Positions 32,855-38,808 of a stretch of 38,808 bases of DNA are shown piece after piece. Location: the IMG/VR virus record IMGVR_UViG_3300037882_002169, positions 1 through 38,808 of that record; one strand, 5' to 3'. The translations under genes and the position numbers were made by a program. The notes below the pieces were generated by a model. That model did no database searches and was not told the DNA's origin. It saw only the letters and a program-made list of their open reading frames with translations. The DNA is from a virus. The number at the start of each line of letters is the position of its first letter. Within the stretch, counting starts at the first letter, position 1.

Positions 32855-33071
32855 TATTTTTCCTGGAATGTCTCGACCTCCGGTGCCCCCAACCACAGCC
32901 TATGTTGACACCGAGGGTGTAGTCCGCTATGCGGGCATCCTTGTGTGCCCTTGCGGCCAACACCTGAGATACAAAGAAGGTGTCCGAGAGCATTGGTCTC
33001 AGGGACATTTCGACACCCCTATCTACGCATCTCGTGCGGAGATGCTCCAAGCAAAGGCAAAACTTACATGA
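32844..33071 (+). CDS. Small C2H2-like zinc-finger protein (75 aa)
   Basis: GGAGG precedes the ATG at 32844. After a Pro-rich start it has LVCPCGQHLRYKEGVREHWSQGHF, with two Cys and two or three His spaced as a short C2H2 finger (CxC ... HxxxxxH). A C-terminal helix follows (RAEMLQAKAKL). It overlaps the neighbour genes on both sides. A DNA- or protein-binding role is likely, unspecified. Confidence 0.65.
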   Translation: MPDNIFPGMSRPPVPPTTAYVDTEGVVRYAGILVCPCGQHLRYKEGVREHWSQGHFDTPIYASRAEMLQAKAKLT

Positions 33072-33586
33072 GTATCTTCTTCTCCGCAGATCTCCACCTT
33101 GGGCACAGCAACATCATCCGCTACTGCAAGCGTCCCTTCGCTACCCACGAAGCGATGGACCTCCAGATCCTGAAGAACTTCCAAGAAGTCCTGAAGCCCG
33201 GGGATCTTCTCTACCTCCTTGGGGATCTCGCGTGGAGCAGCTACAACTTCAAAGGATTCCTCGATCAGCTTCCCACCCGGGAAGTCCATGTAGTGTGGGG
33301 GAATCATGATAAACCTCGCAGGCGGGAGCGCCTCCCCTTTCGGAGCGAGGCAGAGCTGCGCAGTATCACCATCGAGGGACAGCAGGTGGTGCTGTGCCAT
33401 TACGCGATGCGGAGCTGGGTGGGGAAGGGGCGGGGGGCATTCCAGCTCTACGGACATTCCCACGGAACCCTCCCTGGAGAGGGGCGTCAGCTGGATGTGG
33501 GTGTGGACACCCACAACTTCTATCCTTGGAGTTGGGAAGAGATCAGGCAGCAACTACTTCCGATTCCATTTAATGTGTATGATTAG
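33068..33586 (+). CDS. Calcineurin-like metallophosphoesterase (172 aa)
   Basis: All metal-binding motifs are present: ADLHLGH (Asp8, His10), LLGDLAW (Asp53), VWGNHD (Asn79, His80, Asp81), LCHYA (His111) and LYGHSHG (His130, His132). The length and the order match small phage and bacterial phosphoesterases of the YmdB/MPP_superfamily type. The start overlaps the previous stop by ATGA. Substrates could be cyclic nucleotides, polynucleotide ends or nucleotide sugars. The cREC protein 1.4 kb upstream in the same direction suggests a shared interest in cyclic phosphates; this is inference. Confidence 0.87.
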   Translation: MSIFFSADLHLGHSNIIRYCKRPFATHEAMDLQILKNFQEVLKPGDLLYLLGDLAWSSYNFKGFLDQLPTREVHVVWGNHDKPRRRERLPFRSEAELRSITIEGQQVVLCHYAMRSWVGKGRGAFQLYGHSHGTLPGEGRQLDVGVDTHNFYPWSWEEIRQQLLPIPFNVYD

Positions 33587-33604
33587 CCTGAAAGGATGTA
33601 TCAA

Positions 33605-33793
33605 ATGAACGTATACCGAGCGACTGTCAAGACCTACCCTAAAGCGAAGCAGGGGTCTGACAGGTTCTACCAAGAAGAGACAATTTTTGTGGACGCTGAG
33701 TCACTCCCCAAAGCAGCGCAGCGGTTAAGCCAGACCGTCGCTGAGGAGGCGTTGATCTCTATTGAGAAAGAGGAGGGCCGGTACATTGGGTAA
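33605..33793 (+). CDS. Unknown small protein (62 aa)
   Basis: AAAGGA is eight bases before the ATG at 33605; an upstream in-frame ATG at 33596 overlaps that site and is unlikely. The product reads MNVYRATVKTYPKAKQGSDR, then a strand (ETIFVDAESLP) and a helix with an acidic end (AQRLSQTVAEEALISIEKEE). This looks like a small beta-alpha-beta fold. Unknown function. Confidence 0.65.
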   Translation: MNVYRATVKTYPKAKQGSDRFYQEETIFVDAESLPKAAQRLSQTVAEEALISIEKEEGRYIG

Positions 33794-33818
33794 GCGCCCC
33801 CGGTAGCCCACCAAGATC

Positions 33819-33889
33819 CACTCCATCGGCTAATGGTAGGCCCCAGTGATTGTACATTGGAGGTGAGGGTTCGAGTCCCTCTGGGGTGG
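33819..33889 (+). tRNA. tRNA-like gene with six-base anticodon loop
   Basis: Acceptor CACTCCA (33819-33825) pairs with TGGGGTG (33882-33888, one G-T), and the discriminator is G. The D arm is GGCT AATGGTA GGCC, with the conserved GG. The T arm is GAGGG TTCGAGT CCCTC, fully canonical. The anticodon stem CAGTG/CATTG (33844-33848 with 33855-33859) is complete, but the loop has only six bases (ATTGTA), so no anticodon can be assigned; TGT after T33 is the nearest reading. CCA is not encoded. It is a tRNA by every other criterion, so a decayed or repurposed tRNA is likely. Confidence 0.7.
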
Positions 33890-33969
33890 TCCGACGGCCC
33901 TAGGCCGTGACGCCCGTAAGGGCAAGCGTAGGAGCGCTACTCTCCCGAAGGGGTGTGAGGCCCCAAAAG

Positions 33970-34075
33970 ATCTGGTCGGTGTGGAAGGACACACCTGTGT
34001 AATCGCAGCTTGATAGATCGGTGGAGAGCTCCCACCACAGTAAGTCAAGAGTGGGTCTCAAGCCCCACACCAGCT
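33970..34075 (+). ncRNA. Branched tRNA-like RNA with long variable-type arm
   Basis: Closing helix 33970-33976 with 34069-34075 has six of seven pairs. Inside, in order: GGTGTG/CACACC (33978-33983 with 33990-33995); CTGTG/CGCAG around TAAT (33995-33999 with 34004-34008, sharing one base with the first); a long arm CTTGA/TCAAG (34009-34013 with 34045-34049) carrying GGTGG/CCACC (34020-34024 with 34032-34036); and GTGGG/CCCAC (34051-34055 with 34064-34068), whose loop is a canonical T-loop plus one extra C. The layout is that of a class II tRNA whose anticodon loop has lost three bases. It may be decayed, or a tRNA mimic. Confidence 0.5.
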
Positions 34076-34188
34076 ACAGGGCGCGCCCTGTAAACCAAGC
34101 TTCCGCGCTCCTCGCGGAGGGGTGGCCATCTCTAAGCGGGGATGCCAAATATTAACAATCAAACCAACAAAAGGAAACAACAATCATT

Positions 34189-34656
34189 ATGAGTACTGAA
34201 ACTACCGCACGTCCCACGACTTTTGGTCATGTCAACCTGAACACGGTTGATCCGGGCCGTGCTCCGGTGCCGGACGGCACCTATAACTTCCGTCTGGCAA
34301 AGGTTGAGCAGCGAACCTACAACCCCAAGGGGCAGCCCGAGGGCAGTGGGGAGTACCTGAATCTCAGCTTGCTAATCACGGAGAGCCCGGAGTACTCCGG
34401 GCGTCGTGTGTTTGCCAGCTTCTTCCCGGGGGAAACCACCAACAAGCAACTCCGGCTATTGATGGATGCCACGGGGGTACCGGTGGATGGGGAATGGCAG
34501 GGCCAGGAAGATGCTGTGGCGTGGCTGGATCAAATCCGGACCAGCGGTGCTACCTTCTCCGCAGCCCTGGCTACCAAGCCTCGCTTCGACAAACGTAGTG
34601 GAACCACGGAGCCCCGTCAGGACTTCCAGGGTTTCACCATCGCCCCGGCGCAGTAG
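34189..34656 (+). CDS. DUF669-like, SSB-like phage protein (155 aa)
   Basis: The pattern PDGTYNFRLAKVEQRTYNPKG, then GEYLNLSLLITESPEYSGRRVFASFFPG, NKQLRLLMDATGV and a C-terminal GATFSAALATKPRFDKRSG...FQGFTIA follows the DUF669-type proteins. They usually sit beside recombination genes and are thought to bind single-stranded DNA with an OB-like barrel. It is flanked upstream by two structured RNAs and an A-rich leader with AAAGGA, and downstream by a strong terminator, so it is an independently expressed and probably abundant protein. No promoter is obvious. Confidence 0.65.
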   Translation: MSTETTARPTTFGHVNLNTVDPGRAPVPDGTYNFRLAKVEQRTYNPKGQPEGSGEYLNLSLLITESPEYSGRRVFASFFPGETTNKQLRLLMDATGVPVDGEWQGQEDAVAWLDQIRTSGATFSAALATKPRFDKRSGTTEPRQDFQGFTIAPAQ

Positions 34657-34696
34657 CCACTGCGCAGTCCCCCGATAGGGTGGCTGCGTGGATACG

Positions 34697-34729
34697 CCCC
34701 TGCTCTCCTAGAGGGAGCAGGGGTATTTT
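34697..34729 (+). terminator. Rho-independent terminator after the SSB-like gene
   Basis: CCCCTGCTC (34697-34705) pairs perfectly with GAGCAGGGG (34715-34723), followed by TATTTT. It is a strong 9-bp GC stem with a T-rich tail, 40 bases after the stop codon. Confidence 0.85.
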
Positions 34730-34753
34730 CGTCTAATCCCCAGAAAGGACTCT

Positions 34754-34933
34754 ATGTACGGATACGCATCATTTCGACAGACTGACTGGCTTCGGCGGTA
34801 TGGATTCACCAAGCGGTACTTCCGGGAACGTTTTGGCGTGCCGGTGTACCGGTGGGATGATCTCCCGCGTGGACTCGCCTGGCAGGTCACTAATGAGTAC
34901 ATCAGCCGGGACCGGCAATACCGGTATATGTAG
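34754..34933 (+). CDS. Unknown small Arg/Tyr-rich protein (59 aa)
   Basis: AAAGGA precedes the ATG, and a terminator follows, so it is a single-gene unit between two terminators. The protein is basic and aromatic (MYGYASFRQTDWLRRYGFTK, RYFRERFGVPVYRWDD) and ends QYRYM. The repeated helix-basic pattern could bind DNA as a small helix-turn-helix, but no family is recognised. Confidence 0.7.
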   Translation: MYGYASFRQTDWLRRYGFTKRYFRERFGVPVYRWDDLPRGLAWQVTNEYISRDRQYRYM

Positions 34934-34937
34934 AGGG

Positions 34938-34972
34938 CTCCCACGGTCGGGAAGATCGTGGGAGTTTCTTTT
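34938..34972 (+). terminator. Rho-independent terminator
   Basis: CTCCCACG (34938-34945) pairs with CGTGGGAG (34957-34964), followed by TTTCTTTT. It separates the SSB-like block from the polymerase operon, whose promoter starts ten bases later. Confidence 0.85.
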
Positions 34973-34982
34973 GACGCAGCCC

Positions 34983-35011
34983 TTGACATTCAGCCCCACT
35001 TGTGATACAGT
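34983..35011 (+). promoter_or_regulatory. Sigma70-type promoter of the polymerase operon
   Basis: TTGACA (34983-34988), 17 bases, TACAGT (35006-35011), then AAGGAG at 35012-35017 and ATG at 35025. The start would be near 35018, so the ribosome site is largely upstream of the message and the transcript nearly leaderless; a slightly earlier start would include it. It follows a terminator directly. Confidence 0.8.
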
Positions 35012-35024
35012 AAGGAGATAGAGA

Positions 35025-35186
35025 ATGACCGACCCAACTTTGCAGCTTAATAATCCTGTGGTTTATGACCTTTGGCGGCGCCTGTTGGTTGCCTACCCAG
35101 CACTATCGTTGGCCAGCATTAGCGCCCTGGCCCTAGACGCCTACGTACGTCTTGTGGAAGAAGGGATAGTAAAGCCCGTTGCCTAA
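35025..35186 (+). CDS. Unknown small protein leading the polymerase operon (53 aa)
   Basis: The gene lies between the promoter and the polymerase and overlaps the polymerase TTG start by eight bases. The product is helical (MTDPTLQLNNPVVYDLWRRL, then LVAYPALSLASISALALDAY) with an acidic end. It has no known motif. Translational coupling may be needed because the polymerase starts with TTG. Confidence 0.7.
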   Translation: MTDPTLQLNNPVVYDLWRRLLVAYPALSLASISALALDAYVRLVEEGIVKPVA

Positions 35187-37926
35187 GATTCCCAAGCCCG
35201 CATCCTGCCAACGTTGTCCACTCAACTCTGTCACCGGCGAGCACTGGACCCCCCCTAACCTCGTCCCCACCTCCAGCATCCTATTGGTGCAGGGCTCCGC
35301 TGGAGAGCATGATATCGAGAATGGTCAAGGCCTCTCGGGGCTCAGCGGGAGCTGGATCAACTCCATGCTCGGCCACGCGGGTATCAAACGCCACACCCAG
35401 TGTAGCACTGCCTCTGTGGTCTGTTGTCATACCGGACCTCTGTTCCCTACTGACCCAAAGTGGCGTGGTGTCAGCCGCGCGGAAGCCTACGCGGGAGTGG
35501 CCTACTGCGCACGCACCCACCTGGAGCCTACGCTCCGCGCCCGTCCTTGGAAGAAAATCATCGCCCTGGGGGAGGCCCCGCTCACCGCCCTCACTGGGAA
35601 GAAGGGAATCCTTGTGTGGAGGGGCAGCCCCCTACCCCTCCGGGGTGGCCAGGAGCTGAAGGTTATCCCCACCCTAGAACCCTCCTACCTCGCCCGCGAC
35701 TCCAAGTACGTCAGCGTGACCATCAATGATTTCCGTAAGAATCCAACCGTGGTCCCCGAGCGATACGCGCTCTACTGCAGTGCCGCTGGTCTTCTTGATG
35801 GCCTCAATCCTCGATTCGCCTTCGATCTTGAGTGGGATCATAATGGAGACATTTCCCTTTGTGGAATTAGCGATCGCCTCTATGCTTGTCGCGTGGCTGG
35901 CTGGAATGGCGAAGTCGCCGCCCGAGCTAAGGGTGTGTTTGAGGCCGCTACGGATCTCATTGGTCATAACATCATCGGCGCAGACACGGTGATGTTTGAG
36001 AGGCTAGGATGGAACATCACCGCCCGGATGCATGATACGATGTTGAAGCAGCATTTGCTGCAGCCGGACTTCAGGCATGGCCTGGGCTTCGTGGGGAGTG
36101 TCTACACGGGAAAGATCTTCTGGAAAGGGAAGGGCAAAGAAAGTGAAGATGAAGCGGGCGAGCTTACGGACACAAAAATTCAATGGAAGACATGGGATCA
36201 GCCAGATGCCATTCCTCGGGAGCTTGGTGGTTATGGAGGCTGTAGCAGCGCAGACGAGGCTTACCGGCTATACAATGCCCGGGACACTGACGCAAGCTAC
36301 CAGATCAATGAGGCCCTTGACCCAGAACTTGCACGGTGGGGACTGGATAACGTTTACTGGAACGTCAGCGTTCCAGCTGCATTCATTTGCAGAGATATTG
36401 CATCTAGGGGAGTCAAGGTCCACTCAGGGAGGGTAGGGGAGCTACGTGAGACCCTGAGTAAGGACATCGCAAGGATTGAGCAGCAGCTGCCGGAAGGTCT
36501 GAAACCGTATGAGCAACCGATCACTAAACAAATTCCAGCCCCACCAGGGACCTACAAACCGCAGGAAAAAACCTGCAAAGGAACTAAAAAAACTCCCCAT
36601 GATCCGATTACACTACGATGGACCTCCCCAGACAGTGTGGAGCATAGTAACTGCCCTACTTGCTTGCGGCCCTGCAAACCAAATAAATGGCAAAGCATTA
36701 AGAAAATTAAAATCGCAGCTACAGAGCGAATAGTTCCATGGAACTCCAGCCCCCAAGTCACCCGCTACGCCAACTCCCTCGGCCTAAAGGCCCGGTGGGA
36801 TCGGAAGCGCGGCAGCTATGCCGCGGACTCGCTAGCGCGGAAGGGCTGGGGGCGCAGCCACAGTGAGTTCAAGATCCTCGATCACCTGAAGGAGCTCTCC
36901 ACCCTCCGCAGCAACTTCGCAAAGGAAGAACTAAAACATGTCTCGCGAATGTACTTCAATCTCCTCGTCCATGGTACTGCGGAGGGGAGGTTTTCTTCGA
37001 GTGGAAAGCGGAAGGGAATCGACCTTAATATACAGAACCAGCCCGCCAGCTTCCGACGCATCTACATCCCCGACACCCCCGCGCACGCTTTCCTTGAACT
37101 TGACTATAGCGGAGGGGAAAACTGGCTCACAGCATTCCTTGCAAGAGATGAAGATCGTCTTACCAGATTGGGACAGCCTGGATATAGTGAACATCTCCAC
37201 CTTGCCCAGACGCTCTTTAGCCTTGGGGACACGGTTGGAAAGACAGCAGCAAAGAGTTGGTGCAGAACTTGCGGCCAGCAGTGCCCGGAAGTTGAGGGTG
37301 CGCCGGGACCCTGTGAGAGCTGTGGCGCTGTGGGCCAGGACCTCTACGATGTAGCGAAGCACGTCAACCATGGTGGGAACTATGGGATGACCCACGTCAA
37401 GCAGAAAGAATACTGTGATGCGCTGGAGTGCTACTTCACCGAGCGCGAGCACAAGGCCTTCATCGCGAAGCGGGAGGGGATGAATCCGGGCACCACCCGG
37501 TGGCAGCAGGCCACCATTGGGTTGGCGGAGCGGGATGGCTACCTCCGCAATCCCTTCGGCCGTATGCGGTGGTTCAGCAGCCGGAACGCCAAGACCCAAG
37601 CCCTCGCGTTCCTCCCTGCCAGCACCCTAGCAGACATCATCATCCGGGCGATGATTGCCCATTACCCCAACCGCTTCGAGAAGGAGTGTTGTGCATTGGG
37701 GTTAGGGGTCACTGGGGAATTGCTCCCCGGGGTGGAGATCCGGATGCAGATCCATGATTCCCTGGTCCTACACGGCCCAGCGGAGCTAATGGTTGAGCAA
37801 GCCCACCGCACTAAGGCCGTCATGGAGCAACCCTGGAAGGAACTGGATGGGTTCAAGCTCGGGGTGGAGTGTAAGCTGGGGGCGGCTGGGGCCTCGTGGG
37901 GGGAACTGGAGAAACTGGAGATATGA
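35179..37926 (+). CDS. Family A DNA polymerase with N-terminal uracil-DNA glycosylase-like domain (915 aa)
   Basis: Residues 1-190 resemble the Fe-S uracil-DNA glycosylases: CQRCPL, ILLVQGSAGEHDIENGQGLSG, AYCARTHLEP, IIALGEAPLTALTG and a RGSPLPL strand. A DnaQ-like 3'-5' exonuclease follows (FAFDLEWD about 213, HNIIGADTVMFERLG, NARDTDASYQ). The polymerase has motif A LELDYSGGENWLTAF (about 637), motif B KHVNHGGNYGMTHV (about 727) and motif C QIHDSLVL (about 856, with Ser where Glu is usual). Cys pairs interrupt it twice: an insertion near residues 475-505 and a CRTCGQQC...CESCG ribbon between motifs A and B. Phage SPO1 has a comparable glycosylase-polymerase fusion. The start is TTG. Confidence 0.92.
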   Translation: MPKIPKPASCQRCPLNSVTGEHWTPPNLVPTSSILLVQGSAGEHDIENGQGLSGLSGSWINSMLGHAGIKRHTQCSTASVVCCHTGPLFPTDPKWRGVSRAEAYAGVAYCARTHLEPTLRARPWKKIIALGEAPLTALTGKKGILVWRGSPLPLRGGQELKVIPTLEPSYLARDSKYVSVTINDFRKNPTVVPERYALYCSAAGLLDGLNPRFAFDLEWDHNGDISLCGISDRLYACRVAGWNGEVAARAKGVFEAATDLIGHNIIGADTVMFERLGWNITARMHDTMLKQHLLQPDFRHGLGFVGSVYTGKIFWKGKGKESEDEAGELTDTKIQWKTWDQPDAIPRELGGYGGCSSADEAYRLYNARDTDASYQINEALDPELARWGLDNVYWNVSVPAAFICRDIASRGVKVHSGRVGELRETLSKDIARIEQQLPEGLKPYEQPITKQIPAPPGTYKPQEKTCKGTKKTPHDPITLRWTSPDSVEHSNCPTCLRPCKPNKWQSIKKIKIAATERIVPWNSSPQVTRYANSLGLKARWDRKRGSYAADSLARKGWGRSHSEFKILDHLKELSTLRSNFAKEELKHVSRMYFNLLVHGTAEGRFSSSGKRKGIDLNIQNQPASFRRIYIPDTPAHAFLELDYSGGENWLTAFLARDEDRLTRLGQPGYSEHLHLAQTLFSLGDTVGKTAAKSWCRTCGQQCPEVEGAPGPCESCGAVGQDLYDVAKHVNHGGNYGMTHVKQKEYCDALECYFTEREHKAFIAKREGMNPGTTRWQQATIGLAERDGYLRNPFGRMRWFSSRNAKTQALAFLPASTLADIIIRAMIAHYPNRFEKECCALGLGVTGELLPGVEIRMQIHDSLVLHGPAELMVEQAHRTKAVMEQPWKELDGFKLGVECKLGAAGASWGELEKLEI

Positions 37927-38096
37927 CAGTAACATTTCAAGCACAAATAGATCCTTATCCTGATGAGAAATCTTGGTCTCAGGAGGAATTGTTGGAAATG
38001 TGGCAGCATTTCCGTAAATTTGAGGAGTACTTAGGCACTATGAATTACTTTGTGCGTAGCCAGATGTACACAGATAATAAGGATTGGAGACCTTGA
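37923..38096 (+). CDS. Unknown small protein (57 aa)
   Basis: The start overlaps the polymerase stop (ATGA). The sequence is acidic and aromatic (FQAQIDPYPDEKSWSQEELL, MWQHFRKFEEYLGTMNYF), mostly helical. It may be a polymerase accessory. The end overlaps the next start. Confidence 0.65.
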   Translation: MTVTFQAQIDPYPDEKSWSQEELLEMWQHFRKFEEYLGTMNYFVRSQMYTDNKDWRP

Positions 38097-38311
38097 TGGC
38101 AATGTTAGAACAGGAACGACGGATTGCAGACTTGGAGCGGGTGTTGGAGGGGGTCCTGGAACTCTTCGACCCCCAAGGAGAAACCGGTTACTCTATCGAC
38201 ATAGAGGATGACTCCGAGATCTATCCAATGCCAATAGCTGAGGAGCTGGTGGAGGCCGTGGACCTCGCCCGAGAGGTTCTCTGGGGTGGCGTCGCGGAGG
38301 TGGAAGAGTGA
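38096..38311 (+). CDS. Coiled-coil acidic protein (71 aa)
   Basis: The start forms TGATG with the previous stop. MAMLEQERRIADLERVLEGV is a short coiled coil, and the rest is strongly acidic (DIEDDSEIYPMP, VEAVDLAREVLWGGVAEVEE). Some similar small proteins flank phage replication genes. Function unknown. Confidence 0.65.
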   Translation: MAMLEQERRIADLERVLEGVLELFDPQGETGYSIDIEDDSEIYPMPIAEELVEAVDLAREVLWGGVAEVEE

Positions 38312-38418
38312 GCGCCTCCGACTGGATCTTCACCCTGGGGCTACTCACCGTAATGCTAATGGTGTGGAATTTGATAGTGCAAAGTGGCGGAGGTGCCAAT
38401 GGCGACGACGAAGACTAG
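38308..38418 (+). CDS. Single-pass membrane microprotein, GTG start (36 aa)
   Basis: The GTG overlaps the previous stop (GTGA). One hydrophobic segment (WIFTLGLLTVMLMVWNLIV, residues 6-24) is followed by a Gly-rich and acidic tail (GGGANGDDED). Its stop lies 20 bases inside the next gene. It resembles the microproteins at 18021 and 19784. Confidence 0.5.
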   Translation: MSASDWIFTLGLLTVMLMVWNLIVQSGGGANGDDED

Positions 38419-38578
38419 GGGCGAAGCCCCACCTTACTGCAACCGTTGTGCGAAGCCCGCCCATGCTACTGCAATTCTTGGGCCCTACCAGCTTTGCGAC
38501 CGCTGCAGTACCGCGTGGTTTAGTCACCGGGACCGCCTCTTGCAGGGGGAGTTGGCGAAGTTCGTGAGGGGCGTATGA
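38399..38578 (+). CDS. Small zinc-ribbon protein (59 aa)
   Basis: GGAGG lies six bases before the ATG. Two Cys pairs (YCNRCAKPAHA and LCDRCSTAW) form a classical short zinc ribbon, followed by a helix (HRDRLLQGELAKFVRG). The end overlaps the helicase-primase start by ATGA, suggesting it may assist replication. Unassigned family. Confidence 0.7.
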   Translation: MATTKTRGEAPPYCNRCAKPAHATAILGPYQLCDRCSTAWFSHRDRLLQGELAKFVRGV

Positions 38579-38808
38579 TTGCAGAGTTCTACAAGAACTC
38601 CCCAATCCTCCAGGCCCTCCCCTCCGAGAGCATCCTTCATCACCATGTGAAGAATTGCTCCATCATGGAGCCGCCGTTCAGTTACGATCTCCTATGTGCC
38701 GCCACAGTCCTGGGCACTTCCCTGAAGCGCGATGTGTGGGTGAACCAGGTGAAGTGGAAGGTGTACCCGGCCCTCGCCACGATGCTGGTGGGGCCCAGCG
38801 GCTGCGGC
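38575..38808 (+). CDS. DUF3987-like primase/helicase, 3' part outside the window
   Basis: Only the first 78 residues are visible. After a helical start (MIAEFYKNSPILQALPSESI) the segment DVWVNQVKWKVYPALATMLV leads into GPSGCG at the window edge, the start of a Walker A (GPSGxGK). The preceding YPALxxxLVGPSG pattern is characteristic of DUF3987-type ATPases that act as replicative primase-helicases in phages. Overlaps the zinc-ribbon gene. The identification is limited by truncation. Confidence 0.6.
   Translation, partial: MIAEFYKNSPILQALPSESILHHHVKNCSIMEPPFSYDLLCAATVLGTSLKRDVWVNQVKWKVYPALATMLVGPSGCG

Noticed and set aside
1-38808. CRISPR array, insertion sequence, integrase or attachment site
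   Set aside because: No spaced repeat array, transposase, recombinase gene or flanking direct repeats were found in the window.

Overview
The window is a continuous, gene-dense stretch of a tailed double-stranded DNA phage genome, and both ends cut through genes. The evidence is a large portal protein, both catalytic domains of the large terminase, a family A DNA polymerase, a Sak4-type recombination ATPase, a RecB-like nuclease and the start of a DUF3987-type primase/helicase. I saw no integrase, repressor or attachment site, so a lytic phage is the simplest reading. The host cannot be named. Several proteins have bacterial Sec signal peptides ending in A-Q, a style common in Acidobacteriota, and the promoters that can be read are close to the sigma70 consensus (TTGACA / TATAAT); this is only a weak hint.

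Layout. From 1 to 10982 everything is on the minus strand and reads as one long operon. Genes overlap by TAATG or ATGA throughout, and a textbook promoter sits at 11000-11029. In transcription order it holds a zinc-ribbon protein, small proteins including a paralogous pair, a PfkB-type sugar kinase, an HNH endonuclease, a cupin, the ATPase half of the terminase, a HldE-like nucleotidyltransferase, a SprT-like metalloprotein, an M15-like peptidase (probable endolysin), a methyltransferase, a small DNA-binding-like protein, the nuclease half of the terminase, the portal, a 49-residue protein, and three consecutive proteins with signal peptides. Between 11.0 and 11.5 kb lies a non-coding spacer. 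At 11.5-12.4 kb an ECF-type sigma factor and a Cys/His-rich small protein are also leftward.

The interval 12380-12546 is a divergent control region. The same two-block motif (ATCCAAAA, 14 nt, TCGGTAGAC) points out of it in both directions, one copy toward the sigma factor and one toward the whole rightward half. It looks like an autoregulated phage sigma circuit.

From 12547 to the end everything is on the plus strand. The part from 12.5 to 22.3 kb is an accessory region of very small proteins, many with one or two membrane segments, separated by spacers packed with strong RNA structure. One leader buries the downstream ribosome binding site in a 21-bp helix (16275-16430), and one 330-nt spacer can form an H-type pseudoknot (18667-18998). 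Interleaved and continuing to 26.9 kb is a peptide-bond-forming set: a phiEco32-like COOH-NH2 ligase, a class II glutamine amidotransferase, an ATP-grasp ligase and an Amidoligase_2 protein. Together these could make an amide-linked small molecule or modify a protein or cell-wall peptide.

The part from 27.2 to 38.8 kb is the replication and recombination half: zinc-ribbon proteins, a second HNH endonuclease with its own promoter, RecB-like nuclease, cyclic-phosphate receiver-domain protein, Sak4-like ATPase, metallophosphoesterase, a tRNA-like gene with an abnormal anticodon loop next to a second branched RNA, a DUF669/SSB-like protein between clear terminators, and a polymerase fused to an N-terminal uracil-DNA-glycosylase domain. 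The ECF sigma factor together with the amidoligase set recalls coliphage phiEco32 in strategy, although most other genes are unfamiliar.
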